From contig NZ_CP187259.1 in NCBI RefSeq assembly GCF_049676595.1, forward strand, positions 2,666,001 to 2,730,000: 64,000 bases of DNA. Reading direction: 5' to 3'. The position numbers and the translations under genes were made by a program. Position 1 is the stretch's first letter, and the number at the start of each line of letters is the position of its first letter. Shown here piece after piece: positions 17,042-25,665 of this stretch. The notes under the pieces are model-generated. The model made no database searches, was not told the DNA's origin, and saw only the letters and a list, made by a program, of their open reading frames with translations. The DNA is from Methanocella_A sp049676595 (GTDB taxonomy: Archaea > Halobacteriota > Methanocellia > Methanocellales > Methanocellaceae).

Positions 17042-18079
17042 ATGGAAAAGAAGAATAAATATTATTACTCTACTCGTGACCTGCTTGTGATCGCCGTGCT
17101 GGCGGCGCTGGGCGGAGTCATGTCCACCTATGTCGGCTACCTGGGCAACCTGGTCAACCATATCATGGGAGTGCCGTACGGCGCCGGCCAGATCGTCGGC
17201 GGCCTGCATATTCTCTGGATGGTCCTGATCATAGCTATCACCGGTAAAAAGGGCGCCGGAGCCATGGGCGGCCTCATAAAGGGCTTCGTGGAGTTCGTCA
17301 GTGGCAGCCGGCTTGGTGTCTTTGTCATTTTGCTCTCGCTCATCGAGGGCATCTTCACCGAGATCGGCTACTGGCCTTTCCGCAAGTACAAAGGGCTGGC
17401 ATACATGATCGCCGGGGGCTTAGGGTCGTTTGCCAACGTGCTGACGTTCCAGATTGCCTACCAGGCATACGATAACATCTTCCTCTTCGGCGCAGTCAGC
17501 CTGCTGTCGATCATCTCGGGAGTGGTCTTCGCAGGGTACTTCACCGGCGGCATCATGGACAACCTCCGGGACGCCGGCATTGTCAGGCGGGAAGAGAAGA
17601 AAGAGAAAAAAGCCTGGTCTTTCAGCCTGCCGAAGGCGTTTGCGCTGGTCTGCCTGCTGCTCATCGCTTTCTCGGCGATCTACTACTTTGCGCTGGTCCA
17701 GATGAGGGACGACCCGATGACTGTGACGGTGACGGGCAGCATCGCTTATGATAAAGACTACCACGTGCCCTCGCTGGTGAGCCAGTACGCCACCATCAAC
17801 GCCAAGCTGGACGGCCAGTACAAGCATTTCCCGGCGCAGAACTACACCGGTTTACCGGTCAGCTACCTGCTCAAGGATGCCAAAGTCAAGGGCACTGCGA
17901 CGAAGATCGACGTCGTCGGCTCCGACGGCTATTACCAGACCTTCAACCTGTCCGAGATCTCGGACAATGACAACTTGATCCTCACTGTGGAGAAGGACCC
18001 CGAGAGGCTGTGGCTGGTGGCCAAAGGCTATGCCGGCGGCATGTGGGTAGATAAAGTAAAGGCGATCAGGGTGTACTGA
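17042..18079 (+). CDS. ECF transporter S component (YkoE-like) with an extracytoplasmic molybdopterin-fold domain
   Basis: About 345 residues from ATG 17042 (GTGAT precedes it; ATG 17036 is the alternative). The N-terminal half is a five- to six-helix S component (STRDLLVIAVLAALGG, PYGAGQIVGGLH, GSRLGVFVILLSLIEGIFTEIGYWP) resembling YkoE, the presumed hydroxymethylpyrimidine/thiamine-related family. After a membrane helix (ALVCLLLIAFSAIYYF) comes about 120 residues outside the cell resembling the sulfite-oxidase molybdopterin-binding fold (YTGLPVSYLLKDA, DVVGSDGYYQTFNLSEI, GGMWVDKV), without the cofactor-ligand Cys. S components normally lack such domains, so this may be a substrate-capture module. 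First gene of an S-A-T operon. Confidence 0.8.
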   Translation: MEKKNKYYYSTRDLLVIAVLAALGGVMSTYVGYLGNLVNHIMGVPYGAGQIVGGLHILWMVLIIAITGKKGAGAMGGLIKGFVEFVSGSRLGVFVILLSLIEGIFTEIGYWPFRKYKGLAYMIAGGLGSFANVLTFQIAYQAYDNIFLFGAVSLLSIISGVVFAGYFTGGIMDNLRDAGIVRREEKKEKKAWSFSLPKAFALVCLLLIAFSAIYYFALVQMRDDPMTVTVTGSIAYDKDYHVPSLVSQYATINAKLDGQYKHFPAQNYTGLPVSYLLKDAKVKGTATKIDVVGSDGYYQTFNLSEISDNDNLILTVEKDPERLWLVAKGYAGGMWVDKVKAIRVY

Positions 18080-18084
18080 GCCCC

Positions 18085-19605
18085 ATGGCTGATTTACCGA
18101 AGCAGGCCCCTGTGATCAGGCTTTCAAGCCTGAAGTTCTGGTTCCCCGGAGCGGCAGCTCCTGCCATCGACGACGTCAGCCTGGAGGTCCGGGCAGGTGA
18201 AGTCATCGTCCTCACGGGGCCTTCAGGCTGCGGTAAGTCAACCTTGGCCATGGCTATCGGGGGCTTTATCCCCCACGTGATCGAAGGCCGGCTGGAAGGC
18301 GTGGCCGAAGTATGCGGTAAAACTACGAGAGATGTGCCGCTGGCCGAGATGGCGACGATGGTAGGCATCGTGCAGCAGGACCCGGAGGCCCAGCTGTGCA
18401 CCCTCGCCGTGGAAGACGAGGTGGCGTTCGGCCCGGAGAACCTCGGCCTCCCGGCGGAAGAAGTCAGGCGCAGGGTCGAAGCCTCGCTGGCCGCGGCGGA
18501 AGCCTCCCACCTGCGGGGCAGGGGTATCTACGAGCTCTCGGGCGGGGAGAAGCAGAGAGTGGCGATCGCTTCGATGCTCGCCATGAGCCCGGGCATCCTC
18601 ATCCTCGACGAGCCTACGTCCAGCCTCGACCCGGAGGCTACGGCGGACATTTTCCGGGCCATTCGCCGGCTGAAAGAGCGGGAGAACATGACGATCCTGG
18701 TGATCGAGCACAAGCTGGACCGGATCGCAGGCCTGGCCGATCGGATGATCGTCATGGAGCAGGGCCGGGTCATCTTCGACGGGGAGCCGGGGGCAACAAC
18801 GCACCGGTACGTCGACCGCATCACGGCAGCTTCACTACCGCAGGCGTTCGCCACCCGAAAAAGTGCGGGTAGCAGGGCAGGAGAAACAATCCGAATAGAA
18901 GGTTTATGTTTCGGCTACGATGGCCACGAAGTGCTGAGGGGTATCGACTTCACGGCCAGCGCGGGAGAGATCGTCGGCATCATGGGCCGGAATGGCTCGG
19001 GCAAGACGACTTTTCTCGGGCACATCACTGGCATCAACAAGCCCGGAAAGGGCACGGTCCGGGTGATGGGCCGGGACACGAGACGACTGAAAGTAACAGA
19101 AATAGCCCGGCATGCAGGCTTTGTTTTCCAGAATCCCAATCACCAGATCTTCGAGCGCACAGTCCGGTCGGAGGCGGGGTTCGCCTGCAAAAACTTCGGC
19201 TACCCTGCCGAAAAGGAGCGAATTGCAGTCGAGTCCATTCTGGACAGGTACGATCTTTCTCGGTACTCGGAGAGGCATCCCCTCAAACTGAGCTTTGGGG
19301 AGAAACGGCGGCTGAACCTGTGTTCGGTACTGCCTTACGATCCGCAGGTACTCATCCTCGACGAGCCGCTGGTGGGCCAGGACATGGTCAACGCGGCGAG
19401 GATGACCCGGGACCTGTGCAACCTCAGGGCTGACGGTAAGACAGTCATCTTCGTCACCCACGATGCCGACGTGGCTTACCAGTGCTGCGATCGCATCGCG
19501 TTTTTCGACGCCGGGCAGATCCTCGTGGACGATACCCCCGGGGCGGCGTTCAGGGCTCTGGCAGAGTTAGGCTTCGAGGACTACCTGCCGGGAGGCTTCG
19601 CATGA
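18085..19605 (+). CDS. Fused double ATPase of an ECF transporter (EcfA/YkoD-like)
   Basis: A 506-residue protein with two ABC ATPase domains in one chain. Domain 1: Walker A GPSGCGKSTLA, signature LSGGEKQRV, Walker B LILDEPTSSLD. Domain 2: GRNGSGKTTFLG, LSFGEKRRL and LILDEPLVGQD. Both are complete. Fusion of the two energising ATPases is the YkoD arrangement. The ATG lies five bases after the S component stop, and the stop overlaps the start of the T component (ATGA), so translational coupling is likely. Confidence 0.92.
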   Translation: MADLPKQAPVIRLSSLKFWFPGAAAPAIDDVSLEVRAGEVIVLTGPSGCGKSTLAMAIGGFIPHVIEGRLEGVAEVCGKTTRDVPLAEMATMVGIVQQDPEAQLCTLAVEDEVAFGPENLGLPAEEVRRRVEASLAAAEASHLRGRGIYELSGGEKQRVAIASMLAMSPGILILDEPTSSLDPEATADIFRAIRRLKERENMTILVIEHKLDRIAGLADRMIVMEQGRVIFDGEPGATTHRYVDRITAASLPQAFATRKSAGSRAGETIRIEGLCFGYDGHEVLRGIDFTASAGEIVGIMGRNGSGKTTFLGHITGINKPGKGTVRVMGRDTRRLKVTEIARHAGFVFQNPNHQIFERTVRSEAGFACKNFGYPAEKERIAVESILDRYDLSRYSERHPLKLSFGEKRRLNLCSVLPYDPQVLILDEPLVGQDMVNAARMTRDLCNLRADGKTVIFVTHDADVAYQCCDRIAFFDAGQILVDDTPGAAFRALAELGFEDYLPGGFA

Positions 19606-20414
19606 AGATCAGGTACGTGCCGGGCAGGTCGATCATCCACAGGCTGAACCCACTGACCAAACTGGCGGTGCTGGCGATCTTCAGCTTTGCCACATTCATG
19701 TTCGATAGCATAGAACTACAGCTCGCCTGCCTGCTGCTATTAGTAGTAATTGCGGCCATGACCCGCTCGCCTGCTCCGTTTTCCGTGCTATTCTCCAGGT
19801 TCATGCTATCCTTTACGGTCCTGCTATTCGCCATCCAGGTACTGTTTAACCCCGGAGGGACGATCTACTTTTCAATACCGCTATGGCTGCTCAGCATAGA
19901 TGTGACCGAGCTGGGGATCACCATCGGGCTGGTAGTAGTGCTCCGGTTCGCCAGCATCATCTTTGCCAGCGCCATTTTTGTCCTGACCACGGACCCCGGA
20001 GAGCTGGCATATGCCCTGATCAAGGCCGGCGTGCCATACAGGTTCGGGTTCATGCTGGTCACTGCGCTCAGGTTCATTCCGGTCTTCGAGGCGGAAGCCG
20101 GCACTGTCCGCCAGGCTCAGCTGACCAGAGGGCTGGATGTGGAAGGCGGTGGGCTGGGGGCGGTCTTCAGGTCGGCGAAATATACGCTTCAGCCGCTTAT
20201 TGTTTCGGCGCTGTCGAAGGTCGATGTGCTGGCCGTATCCATGGAAGGCCGGGCTTTCGGGTACAGGCCCCACAGGACGTTCATCCGGACCAGTCGCTTC
20301 GGGGCCCTGGATGCAACGATCATCCTGCTGAGCGTCGGCATCTTTCTGCTGCTCCTGATCAACCGGTTTACGGGCTGGATGCCACTTCCGGACATAAGTA
20401 TCTATAACAATTGA
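19602..20414 (+). CDS. ECF transporter T component (EcfT/YkoC-like)
   Basis: A 270-residue membrane scaffold that couples the ATPases to the S component. The true start is the ATG at 19602, overlapping the previous stop and preceded by GGGAGG. It begins MKIRYVPGRSIIHRLNPLTKL, the typical EcfT opening, and has about five membrane helices. The cytoplasmic coupling helices carry the conserved A-R-G-like motifs QLTRGLDVEG and SMEGRAFGYRP. It completes a self-contained S-A-T module. Confidence 0.9.
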   Translation: MKIRYVPGRSIIHRLNPLTKLAVLAIFSFATFMFDSIELQLACLLLLVVIAAMTRSPAPFSVLFSRFMLSFTVLLFAIQVLFNPGGTIYFSIPLWLLSIDVTELGITIGLVVVLRFASIIFASAIFVLTTDPGELAYALIKAGVPYRFGFMLVTALRFIPVFEAEAGTVRQAQLTRGLDVEGGGLGAVFRSAKYTLQPLIVSALSKVDVLAVSMEGRAFGYRPHRTFIRTSRFGALDATIILLSVGIFLLLLINRFTGWMPLPDISIYNN

Positions 20415-20440
20415 TTACGCCTGTCAACTATTCTCAATAT

Positions 20441-20497
20441 ACATGTTACATATAATAATTACAATAGGTTTAATTATTACTTATTGTAATTACATGT
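20441..20497. promoter_or_regulatory. Long palindromic operator ahead of the molybdopterin-fold operon
   Basis: Perfect 10-bp arms AATTACAATA (20457-20466) and TATTGTAATT (20482-20491) with a 15-bp centre, flanked by ACATGT on both sides (20441-20446 and 20492-20497). The symmetry is off-centre for the outer pair. It lies 38 bp before the ATG at 20535 in an otherwise AT-rich gap. No T run follows, so a regulator site is more likely than a terminator. Confidence 0.6.
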
Positions 20498-20534
20498 AGG
20501 CACTTAAATCAGAATGGTTTGAGGGTGTTTAGTC

Positions 20535-21428
20535 ATGAGAAACTACAAAGTATCGACGATTATTGCAATTGTATTTGTTTTACTAGCAGCCGCAGCCCTG
20601 TCTGGCTGCACTTCGTCAGGCGCTACGGATAATGCCGGTGGCCTGAAAGCCGGTCTGCCGGACACGATGGACTTCAGTATAGAGATCACCGGTGGCACTA
20701 CGTCTCCCGTGACGGTCACCTATGCGGACATGAAAGCCATGGAATTCAAAGAGCTCCTCAGCATATACACAGTGAACTCGGTGGGCACTGAATCGATCGG
20801 CGACTACGTTGGCGTACCACTGCCGTCGATCATCGCTAAGGCAGGCCTTCCGGAAGGGGAAGTTTCCTATAAGATCGCCGCCGCTGACGGGTATAACCTG
20901 GTGTACACCTCTGAGCAGGTAGAGAAGTCGATCGTCGCCCTCAAGAAGAACGGCACGGCCATGAAGGCGAATATCAACGACAAGAACTCGATCATCATCG
21001 TGGTCCCCAACGAAACCAACAACATGTGGATGAAGATGCCCGCAAAGATCGAGATTGTCAAGGGCGCGGCAACCGAGCCGGCGCTGGCGATCACCGGCCT
21101 GACGGACAACAAGAAGTACCTCTCGCTGGAGGACCTCAAGGCTCTGCCCCAGGTTAGCTCGTCGTACATGGACAAGAGCAACAACACCGTCGCCATCACC
21201 GGCCCATCGCTCAACGCCCTGCTCGACAGCGCTTCTATCCAGGGCGATGCCACTGCCGCAGTCTTCACTGGCAAGGACGGGTACAACAAGACAATAAAGC
21301 TCGCGGACATCCGGGCAGACCCGAACGCCCTGATCACCATCGGCACCGACGGCAGCCTGAAGAACTACGTGGCAAACCAGTCTTCCGGCACCAGAGTCAG
21401 CGACCTGGCTACGATCAAGATTGTGTGA
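20535..21428 (+). CDS. Lipoprotein with two tandem molybdopterin-fold domains
   Basis: A 297-residue exported lipoprotein: lipobox LSGC near residue 26, then two copies of the domain found at the end of the ECF S component. Copy 1 has GDYVGVPLPSIIAKAGL, AAADGYNLVYTSEQ and MWMKMPAKIEIVKG; copy 2 has ITGPSLNALLDSASI, FTGKDGYNKTIKLADI and RVSDLATIKIV. The fold resembles the sulfite-oxidase Mo domain, but the ligand cysteine is missing, so a redox role is unlikely. GAGGGTG precedes the ATG. It leads an operon with 21439 and 22297. Likely an extracellular binding protein; the ligand is unknown. Confidence 0.75.
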   Translation: MRNYKVSTIIAIVFVLLAAAALSGCTSSGATDNAGGLKAGLPDTMDFSIEITGGTTSPVTVTYADMKAMEFKELLSIYTVNSVGTESIGDYVGVPLPSIIAKAGLPEGEVSYKIAAADGYNLVYTSEQVEKSIVALKKNGTAMKANINDKNSIIIVVPNETNNMWMKMPAKIEIVKGAATEPALAITGLTDNKKYLSLEDLKALPQVSSSYMDKSNNTVAITGPSLNALLDSASIQGDATAAVFTGKDGYNKTIKLADIRADPNALITIGTDGSLKNYVANQSSGTRVSDLATIKIV

Positions 21429-21438
21429 GTGAATACAG

Positions 21439-22296
21439 ATGGAGAAAGTCTACAAGTTCCTCATTGCGGGCCTGGTCGTCGGCCTCCTGGTCGCAGCGAT
21501 CGGGACCTATGCGGTCACCGCCGCTATGCAGCAGCCTCAGATGGACTGCGGTGACTGCCACGAGGGGCACGGCAGTGTCGTGGCCCCGGGCGTCAACGTC
21601 AACGGCACGATCTTGCTCACAGGCGATACGCAGGCTGACGAGTTCGTGCCCGTGGACGACATCTTCAAACTGAAGCAGAAGGAAGTCAAGACGCTGGTAG
21701 CGCAGGACGGAGAAGGAGTACCATCCACTGGCACGCCTGTGATGGACTTCCTCAAAGCCCATAGTGTCACCGAATTCGATTACCTGGTGCTGTACGCCGA
21801 CGACTTTGTGCTGGTGCTGAACAAGTCAGAGATCACCGAAGACACGGTGTTTGTGCCGATGGAGTACTCGGTCCGCGTGCTGAGCAGCAATATGCCCATA
21901 GCAGCGTGGCTTAAAAATATTAAGACCATCGTAGTTGTTGGTGACGGGGGAGACTCCGTGAAGCTTAATAATGAGAAGGTCACGTTCGGGCAGATGCTCG
22001 ACGATGGCATCGAGACCATGCCGGTGAGCAAGAAAACTGTGGGCTACACATACCAGGATACCAACTACCAGTATGAGACTGGATATGTAGTCACGGGCAT
22101 CAGCCTGAAAACCCTCCTGTTTAAGGAAGGCTACACGGACTTCTCTACAGTCACGATCGACGGAGAGGAGATAAGCCGGGATCAGGTCCTCCATGGTACC
22201 TATTTCCTGACGAGGGACAGCGGCACGATCAAGCTCGCCTCTCAGGTCAAGAACAGGCAGAACTGGCCTGACGTCCAGACGATCGTGGTGGCCTAG
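21439..22296 (+). CDS. Membrane-anchored CxxCH protein with molybdopterin-fold domains
   Basis: A 285-residue protein with an N-terminal membrane anchor (residues 7-29) followed at once by CGDCH (Cys37, Cys40, His41), a c-type heme attachment motif facing the cell exterior. Two domains follow like those in the preceding lipoprotein: MDFLKAHSVTEFDYLVLYADDFVLVL with SVRVLSSNMPIAAWLKNIKTIVVV, and GISLKTLLFKEGYTDFSTVTI with KNRQNWPDVQTIVV. Heme attachment is inferred from the motif plus the nearby CcsA homologue; a single CxxCH could also bind metal. It sits between two lipoprotein genes and ends directly at the next ATG (TAGATG), so the three are one operon. Confidence 0.72.
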   Translation: MEKVYKFLIAGLVVGLLVAAIGTYAVTAAMQQPQMDCGDCHEGHGSVVAPGVNVNGTILLTGDTQADEFVPVDDIFKLKQKEVKTLVAQDGEGVPSTGTPVMDFLKAHSVTEFDYLVLYADDFVLVLNKSEITEDTVFVPMEYSVRVLSSNMPIAAWLKNIKTIVVVGDGGDSVKLNNEKVTFGQMLDDGIETMPVSKKTVGYTYQDTNYQYETGYVVTGISLKTLLFKEGYTDFSTVTIDGEEISRDQVLHGTYFLTRDSGTIKLASQVKNRQNWPDVQTIVVA

Positions 22297-23412
22297 ATGA
22301 AAAATGGTGTGACAGTAGCGGCACTTGCCGCTCTGTCCATACTTCTTTTCGCAGCCGTATCCGGCTGCACGAGCAACGCCCAGCAATGGTCTATTACACT
22401 GCAGGGCGAGCCGGCGATGGCGATCAACCAGTCGGTGTATGCCAGCCTGCAAAACTGCAACGAGACCATTGACGAGGTTAACGGCGTGCCCCTGGAGATA
22501 TTCCTGTATTACTACGGGCTATACCCGGTGGCTGCTGTGTCCATAGACGACCGCCAGTACGACTGGAGACAGGAGGCGTATGCTTATGACTACGACATGC
22601 CCTTCCTGGTGCTGCCCGATGGCCGGATCTACGATGGTAAAGAGACGTACGCAGCGAGCCGGATCAATGTGACCACGACGGCAAAGCCGGCCCACTCGTC
22701 GCTGGAGCTGCCGCACTCGATCATGTACTCCCTCACCGGCGAAGGCAGTGAAGGGCTGATCAACGGCACCGCCACCCAGATCATCGTCTACTATGTCGAT
22801 GCCCTGGGCTCCGAGAGGTATAACAAGGCGAAGGCGAACGGAACTATCAATAATATCGTTGCGCTCGGGACACCCCTGGAAGCGACCTGCGTTTACCCGT
22901 CCGTCTCCAGGGTGAACAGCAGAGCGCTGGTCACTGGTCAGCCGTCCAACCTCACCAAAGGTGACTTTGGCAGCGGCATACCGGACGTCGAGACGATCTT
23001 CGATCGCCTCCAGGCGCAGGGTAAGTCTGCCGTCTGGATAGACGGCGTCAGCGCGCCAGTATTTATAGGGGACGACGTGATCTACCGGCCGGATACGAAC
23101 GGCAACGGCCGGGAAAGCGACGAGATTGCGGCCGAGGCCATCAGGCAATACCTGAATGGCACGAACCTGATGATCGTCCACTTCAAGGATACCGATAAGA
23201 AAGCACACGCTTTTGGCCCTGAGTCTGAACAGGCAGTGGCTGCCCTGAGAGATGCTGACAATACGATCGGCTGCATCAATTCGGTGCTGTGTCCCGGCAC
23301 GGTGGTAGTAGTCTGGGCTGATCACGGCGTGCACGAGATCAGCGCTGGTGGAAACCATGGCACCCTGCTTCCTGAAGATATGATAGTGCCGTTGGTCGTC
23401 TATAAAGTATAG
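22297..23412 (+). CDS. Lipoprotein of the alkaline phosphatase / phosphodiesterase superfamily
   Basis: A 371-residue lipoprotein (lipobox VSGC near residue 24). The first 110 mature residues look like a divergent molybdopterin-fold domain (NGVPLEIFLYYYGLYPVAAV, LVLPDGRIYDGKE). The remainder shows the metal ligands of the alkaline phosphatase superfamily: IVYYVDALG (Asp), a nucleophile region CVYPSVSRVNSRALVTGQ, IVHFKDTDKKAH (D-x-x-x-H) and VWADHGVHEISAGGNHG (D-H and H). A phosphate- or sulfate-ester hydrolase outside the cell is the likely activity. It follows the CxxCH gene without a gap and converges on the kinase gene. Confidence 0.7.
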   Translation: MKNGVTVAALAALSILLFAAVSGCTSNAQQWSITLQGEPAMAINQSVYASLQNCNETIDEVNGVPLEIFLYYYGLYPVAAVSIDDRQYDWRQEAYAYDYDMPFLVLPDGRIYDGKETYAASRINVTTTAKPAHSSLELPHSIMYSLTGEGSEGLINGTATQIIVYYVDALGSERYNKAKANGTINNIVALGTPLEATCVYPSVSRVNSRALVTGQPSNLTKGDFGSGIPDVETIFDRLQAQGKSAVWIDGVSAPVFIGDDVIYRPDTNGNGRESDEIAAEAIRQYLNGTNLMIVHFKDTDKKAHAFGPESEQAVAALRDADNTIGCINSVLCPGTVVVVWADHGVHEISAGGNHGTLLPEDMIVPLVVYKV

Positions 23413-24099
23413 TTATCTCGAGAAGGGCTTGAGCACGATCAGGTCCTTCGCTTTTTTTAACAGCAGCTCTCTCTGGCCCGGCCTGAAGCCGGCCGCCTCG
23501 ATTAGAGATTTGGCTATGCTGTCCTCGATGTCGTTCAGCTTGATGCCCGACTCGCCCTCGTACGTCCTGATGAAGCTGTAGGCCAGCCGGATCTTTTCGT
23601 CGGTGAACATCGGGTTCGTGTCCAGTAAAAAGGAGATCGCTTCACCGACGTCCTCCTCCGGGTTGCCAGGCCGGGACAGCTCGAAGTCGATGCCGTAGAT
23701 GCGGTCGGCCACGATGAAGTTCTTGAAGATAGCGTCCGACTTCAGCAGAACCTTGCCATCATCGTCGATGAAGGTCCGGTGGAACCTCGCGAGCCAGGAG
23801 GCCACTCCCAGCACCAGATCATAGCGGTGGCCTGTTTCGACGAGATCGTTGACGGTCTTGCCTACCACGTACTCCATCAGGATCGCCCGGTCCCGCATCT
23901 CGTAAGGCCGGGGTACCGGAATGCCGATGTCATAGGCCTGGCTCAGGACGCGAAACTCGTTTGCACAGCGGTCGTTCGTGAACAGCTTCAGGATCATCCG
24001 TTTTCCCTCTACATCCACCAGATATACGTGGTTCTTCTTGCTCGGGAACTTCCGGATGACAGAGATATCTCCAAACGGGTGCCAGGGCAGTTCTTCCAT
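23413..24099 (-). CDS. Small kinase of the Bud32/RIO/aminoglycoside-phosphotransferase type
   Basis: A 228-residue protein-kinase-like fold. ATG 24099 is preferred over the in-frame ATG at 24123 because GAGGATGTGAT lies just upstream. Visible parts: VYLVDVEGKRMILKLF (ATP-site Lys), hinge AILMEYVVGKTV, the catalytic loop LKSDAIFKNFIVA (Asp, Asn) and IDFELSRPG, which replaces DFG as in Bud32/APH enzymes. The glycine-rich loop is poorly conserved. It follows the CxxCH/CCG gene by four bases on the same strand, so co-expression is likely. The substrate is unknown. Confidence 0.7.
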   Translation of the reverse strand: MEELPWHPFGDISVIRKFPSKKNHVYLVDVEGKRMILKLFTNDRCANEFRVLSQAYDIGIPVPRPYEMRDRAILMEYVVGKTVNDLVETGHRYDLVLGVASWLARFHRTFIDDDGKVLLKSDAIFKNFIVADRIYGIDFELSRPGNPEEDVGEAISFLLDTNPMFTDEKIRLAYSFIRTYEGESGIKLNDIEDSIAKSLIEAAGFRPGQRELLLKKAKDLIVLKPFSR

Positions 24100-24103
24100 C
24101 AGA

Positions 24104-25540
24104 TCACATCCTCTCTGCCGCATGTTCTACATGCGCTGCATGTTCTACATGTGCTGCCATCATCATGTACAGATCCTCAACACTGCCAGGGTTTGCCCGC
24201 TTGAAGTTCAGATAGCATAGCGGGCAGTAGGTGATAACAGTTCTGCCGCTCTGTTCCTGGAGATGCCTCGCCCGGGACGTGGCCAGCATTCTGTCCCACG
24301 AGATGAGCCCGCCGCCTGCCCCGCAGCATCCGCCGGTACTCAGGTCGCCCGCGCCGTCCAGAAGGCCGCGGACCATCTCTCCCCGGCCTTTTGCGTGGCA
24401 GGGTTCGTGGACGATAGTATTCTCGGCAGTAATTTTGCAATCTTTAAGCAGGTCGACTGCCAGCAGGATTTCAAGGTCGAAACTGTTTCGGCCCTTGTAA
24501 AGGGTAGTAAACGCCTCATAGCAGCCCGGGCATACCGTGATGATCCGGCGGATACCTTCCCGCCGGAAACGCTCGAGGTTCTTATCAACGGCCTCGTACG
24601 CGGCCGACCGATCGCCGAGATTATAGAGCGTGTAGCCGCAGCAGGTTTCATCGGGCAAGCTATAATACTGGATCCCCTTCCGATCCAGCAGAGTTCTTGC
24701 CGCCCGCAGGATTTCGGGCGTGCGGAACCGGCCAGTACATCCTATGAACAGGAGCGTGTCGGATTTTTTATCCATCGCCATGCCCCCGTCAGCGATGACA
24801 CCGTAAGGGTTACCGGTTGCGCTTATGTTAGTGCGGATCGTGGCCAGGTGCGACGGCACTAGACCCTTGTTCACTGCGGTGTTCCTGACCTGCCGGTTAA
24901 ACCAGGCGAGCCAACACCCGTTGCATAACGTACACCGATATGTCCGCCGCAGGGCTTCCTCGCTCATCCTGCCGGTCACGAGCAGCGTGATCAGCCGGTT
25001 TATCGAGCGGTGTGGAGACTGCCAGACGTCCAGCGTGTTTTCCAGTGAAGGGCACCGACACCGCCAGGCCATCAGGAAGGGGCAAACCACGAAACCATTA
25101 AGTGCGATGAGGCCTAAGCCGGCCAGCAGGCCGGTGCTAAGCGGAGCTGCCGGACAAAGTGTCTGACCTCCAATCAGGTTGGTATAGTGTCCCGAAAAGG
25201 GCACCAGGGTGGCGATAGCCAGCCCGAAAGAGGCAGAGGATGCGATGAGACGGTATTCTTTACCCCACCGCTCGAACCTGAACTGAAACGAGGTAAGGAA
25301 AATGAGTAATCCGGTACCGGCGAGGAGCAGCGTGCTTATCGGTGCGAACGAGCAAAGCGAGTTATACCCGAGGTAATTCGGCCTGAAAAGCATGTGGCCT
25401 GCCGGCGCCTGCGCCGTGTGGCAGGAATGACAGGTCTGGCTGCCTGTCAGCCACTGGTCGGGGATCAGGGTTACTATGCCTGCACAAAGTAGCAGGGCAG
25501 ATAGGAATAGTGCCAGTTTTCTCCCCGGGTTCGGCGACAT
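24104..25540 (-). CDS. Membrane CxxCH protein fused to an HdrB/GlpC-like cysteine-rich (CCG) domain
   Basis: A 478-residue fusion. Part 1: an N-terminal membrane helix, then CHSCH (Cys37, Cys40, His41; possible c-type heme) and several further membrane helices with extra cysteines (SLCSFAP, TLCPAAP). Part 2 (from about residue 190): CTLCNGC, then two CCG motifs: FIGC...ETCCGYT...CPGC and HEPCH...GGCCGAGGG...CPLC. These bind Fe-S clusters in heterodisulfide reductase HdrB/D and GlpC. The layout suggests electron transfer between an extracellular heme and a cytoplasmic thiol/disulfide site. The C-terminus repeats HVEHAA twice, from an 18-bp duplication. No ribosome site precedes ATG 25540; a leaderless start is possible. 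Confidence 0.75.
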   Translation of the reverse strand: MSPNPGRKLALFLSALLLCAGIVTLIPDQWLTGSQTCHSCHTAQAPAGHMLFRPNYLGYNSLCSFAPISTLLLAGTGLLIFLTSFQFRFERWGKEYRLIASSASFGLAIATLVPFSGHYTNLIGGQTLCPAAPLSTGLLAGLGLIALNGFVVCPFLMAWRCRCPSLENTLDVWQSPHRSINRLITLLVTGRMSEEALRRTYRCTLCNGCWLAWFNRQVRNTAVNKGLVPSHLATIRTNISATGNPYGVIADGGMAMDKKSDTLLFIGCTGRFRTPEILRAARTLLDRKGIQYYSLPDETCCGYTLYNLGDRSAAYEAVDKNLERFRREGIRRIITVCPGCYEAFTTLYKGRNSFDLEILLAVDLLKDCKITAENTIVHEPCHAKGRGEMVRGLLDGAGDLSTGGCCGAGGGLISWDRMLATSRARHLQEQSGRTVITYCPLCYLNFKRANPGSVEDLYMMMAAHVEHAAHVEHAAERM

Positions 25541-25665
25541 AAATTATAATTTTCGTGTCGATTCTATTAAAAGTTTACTGACAGGCCATTATCACATGAT
25601 GTTAATCATTATAAGTTACGAAAGGTTTATTGGTCAATCACTTTATACCTAAGACAGAGGTTGTT

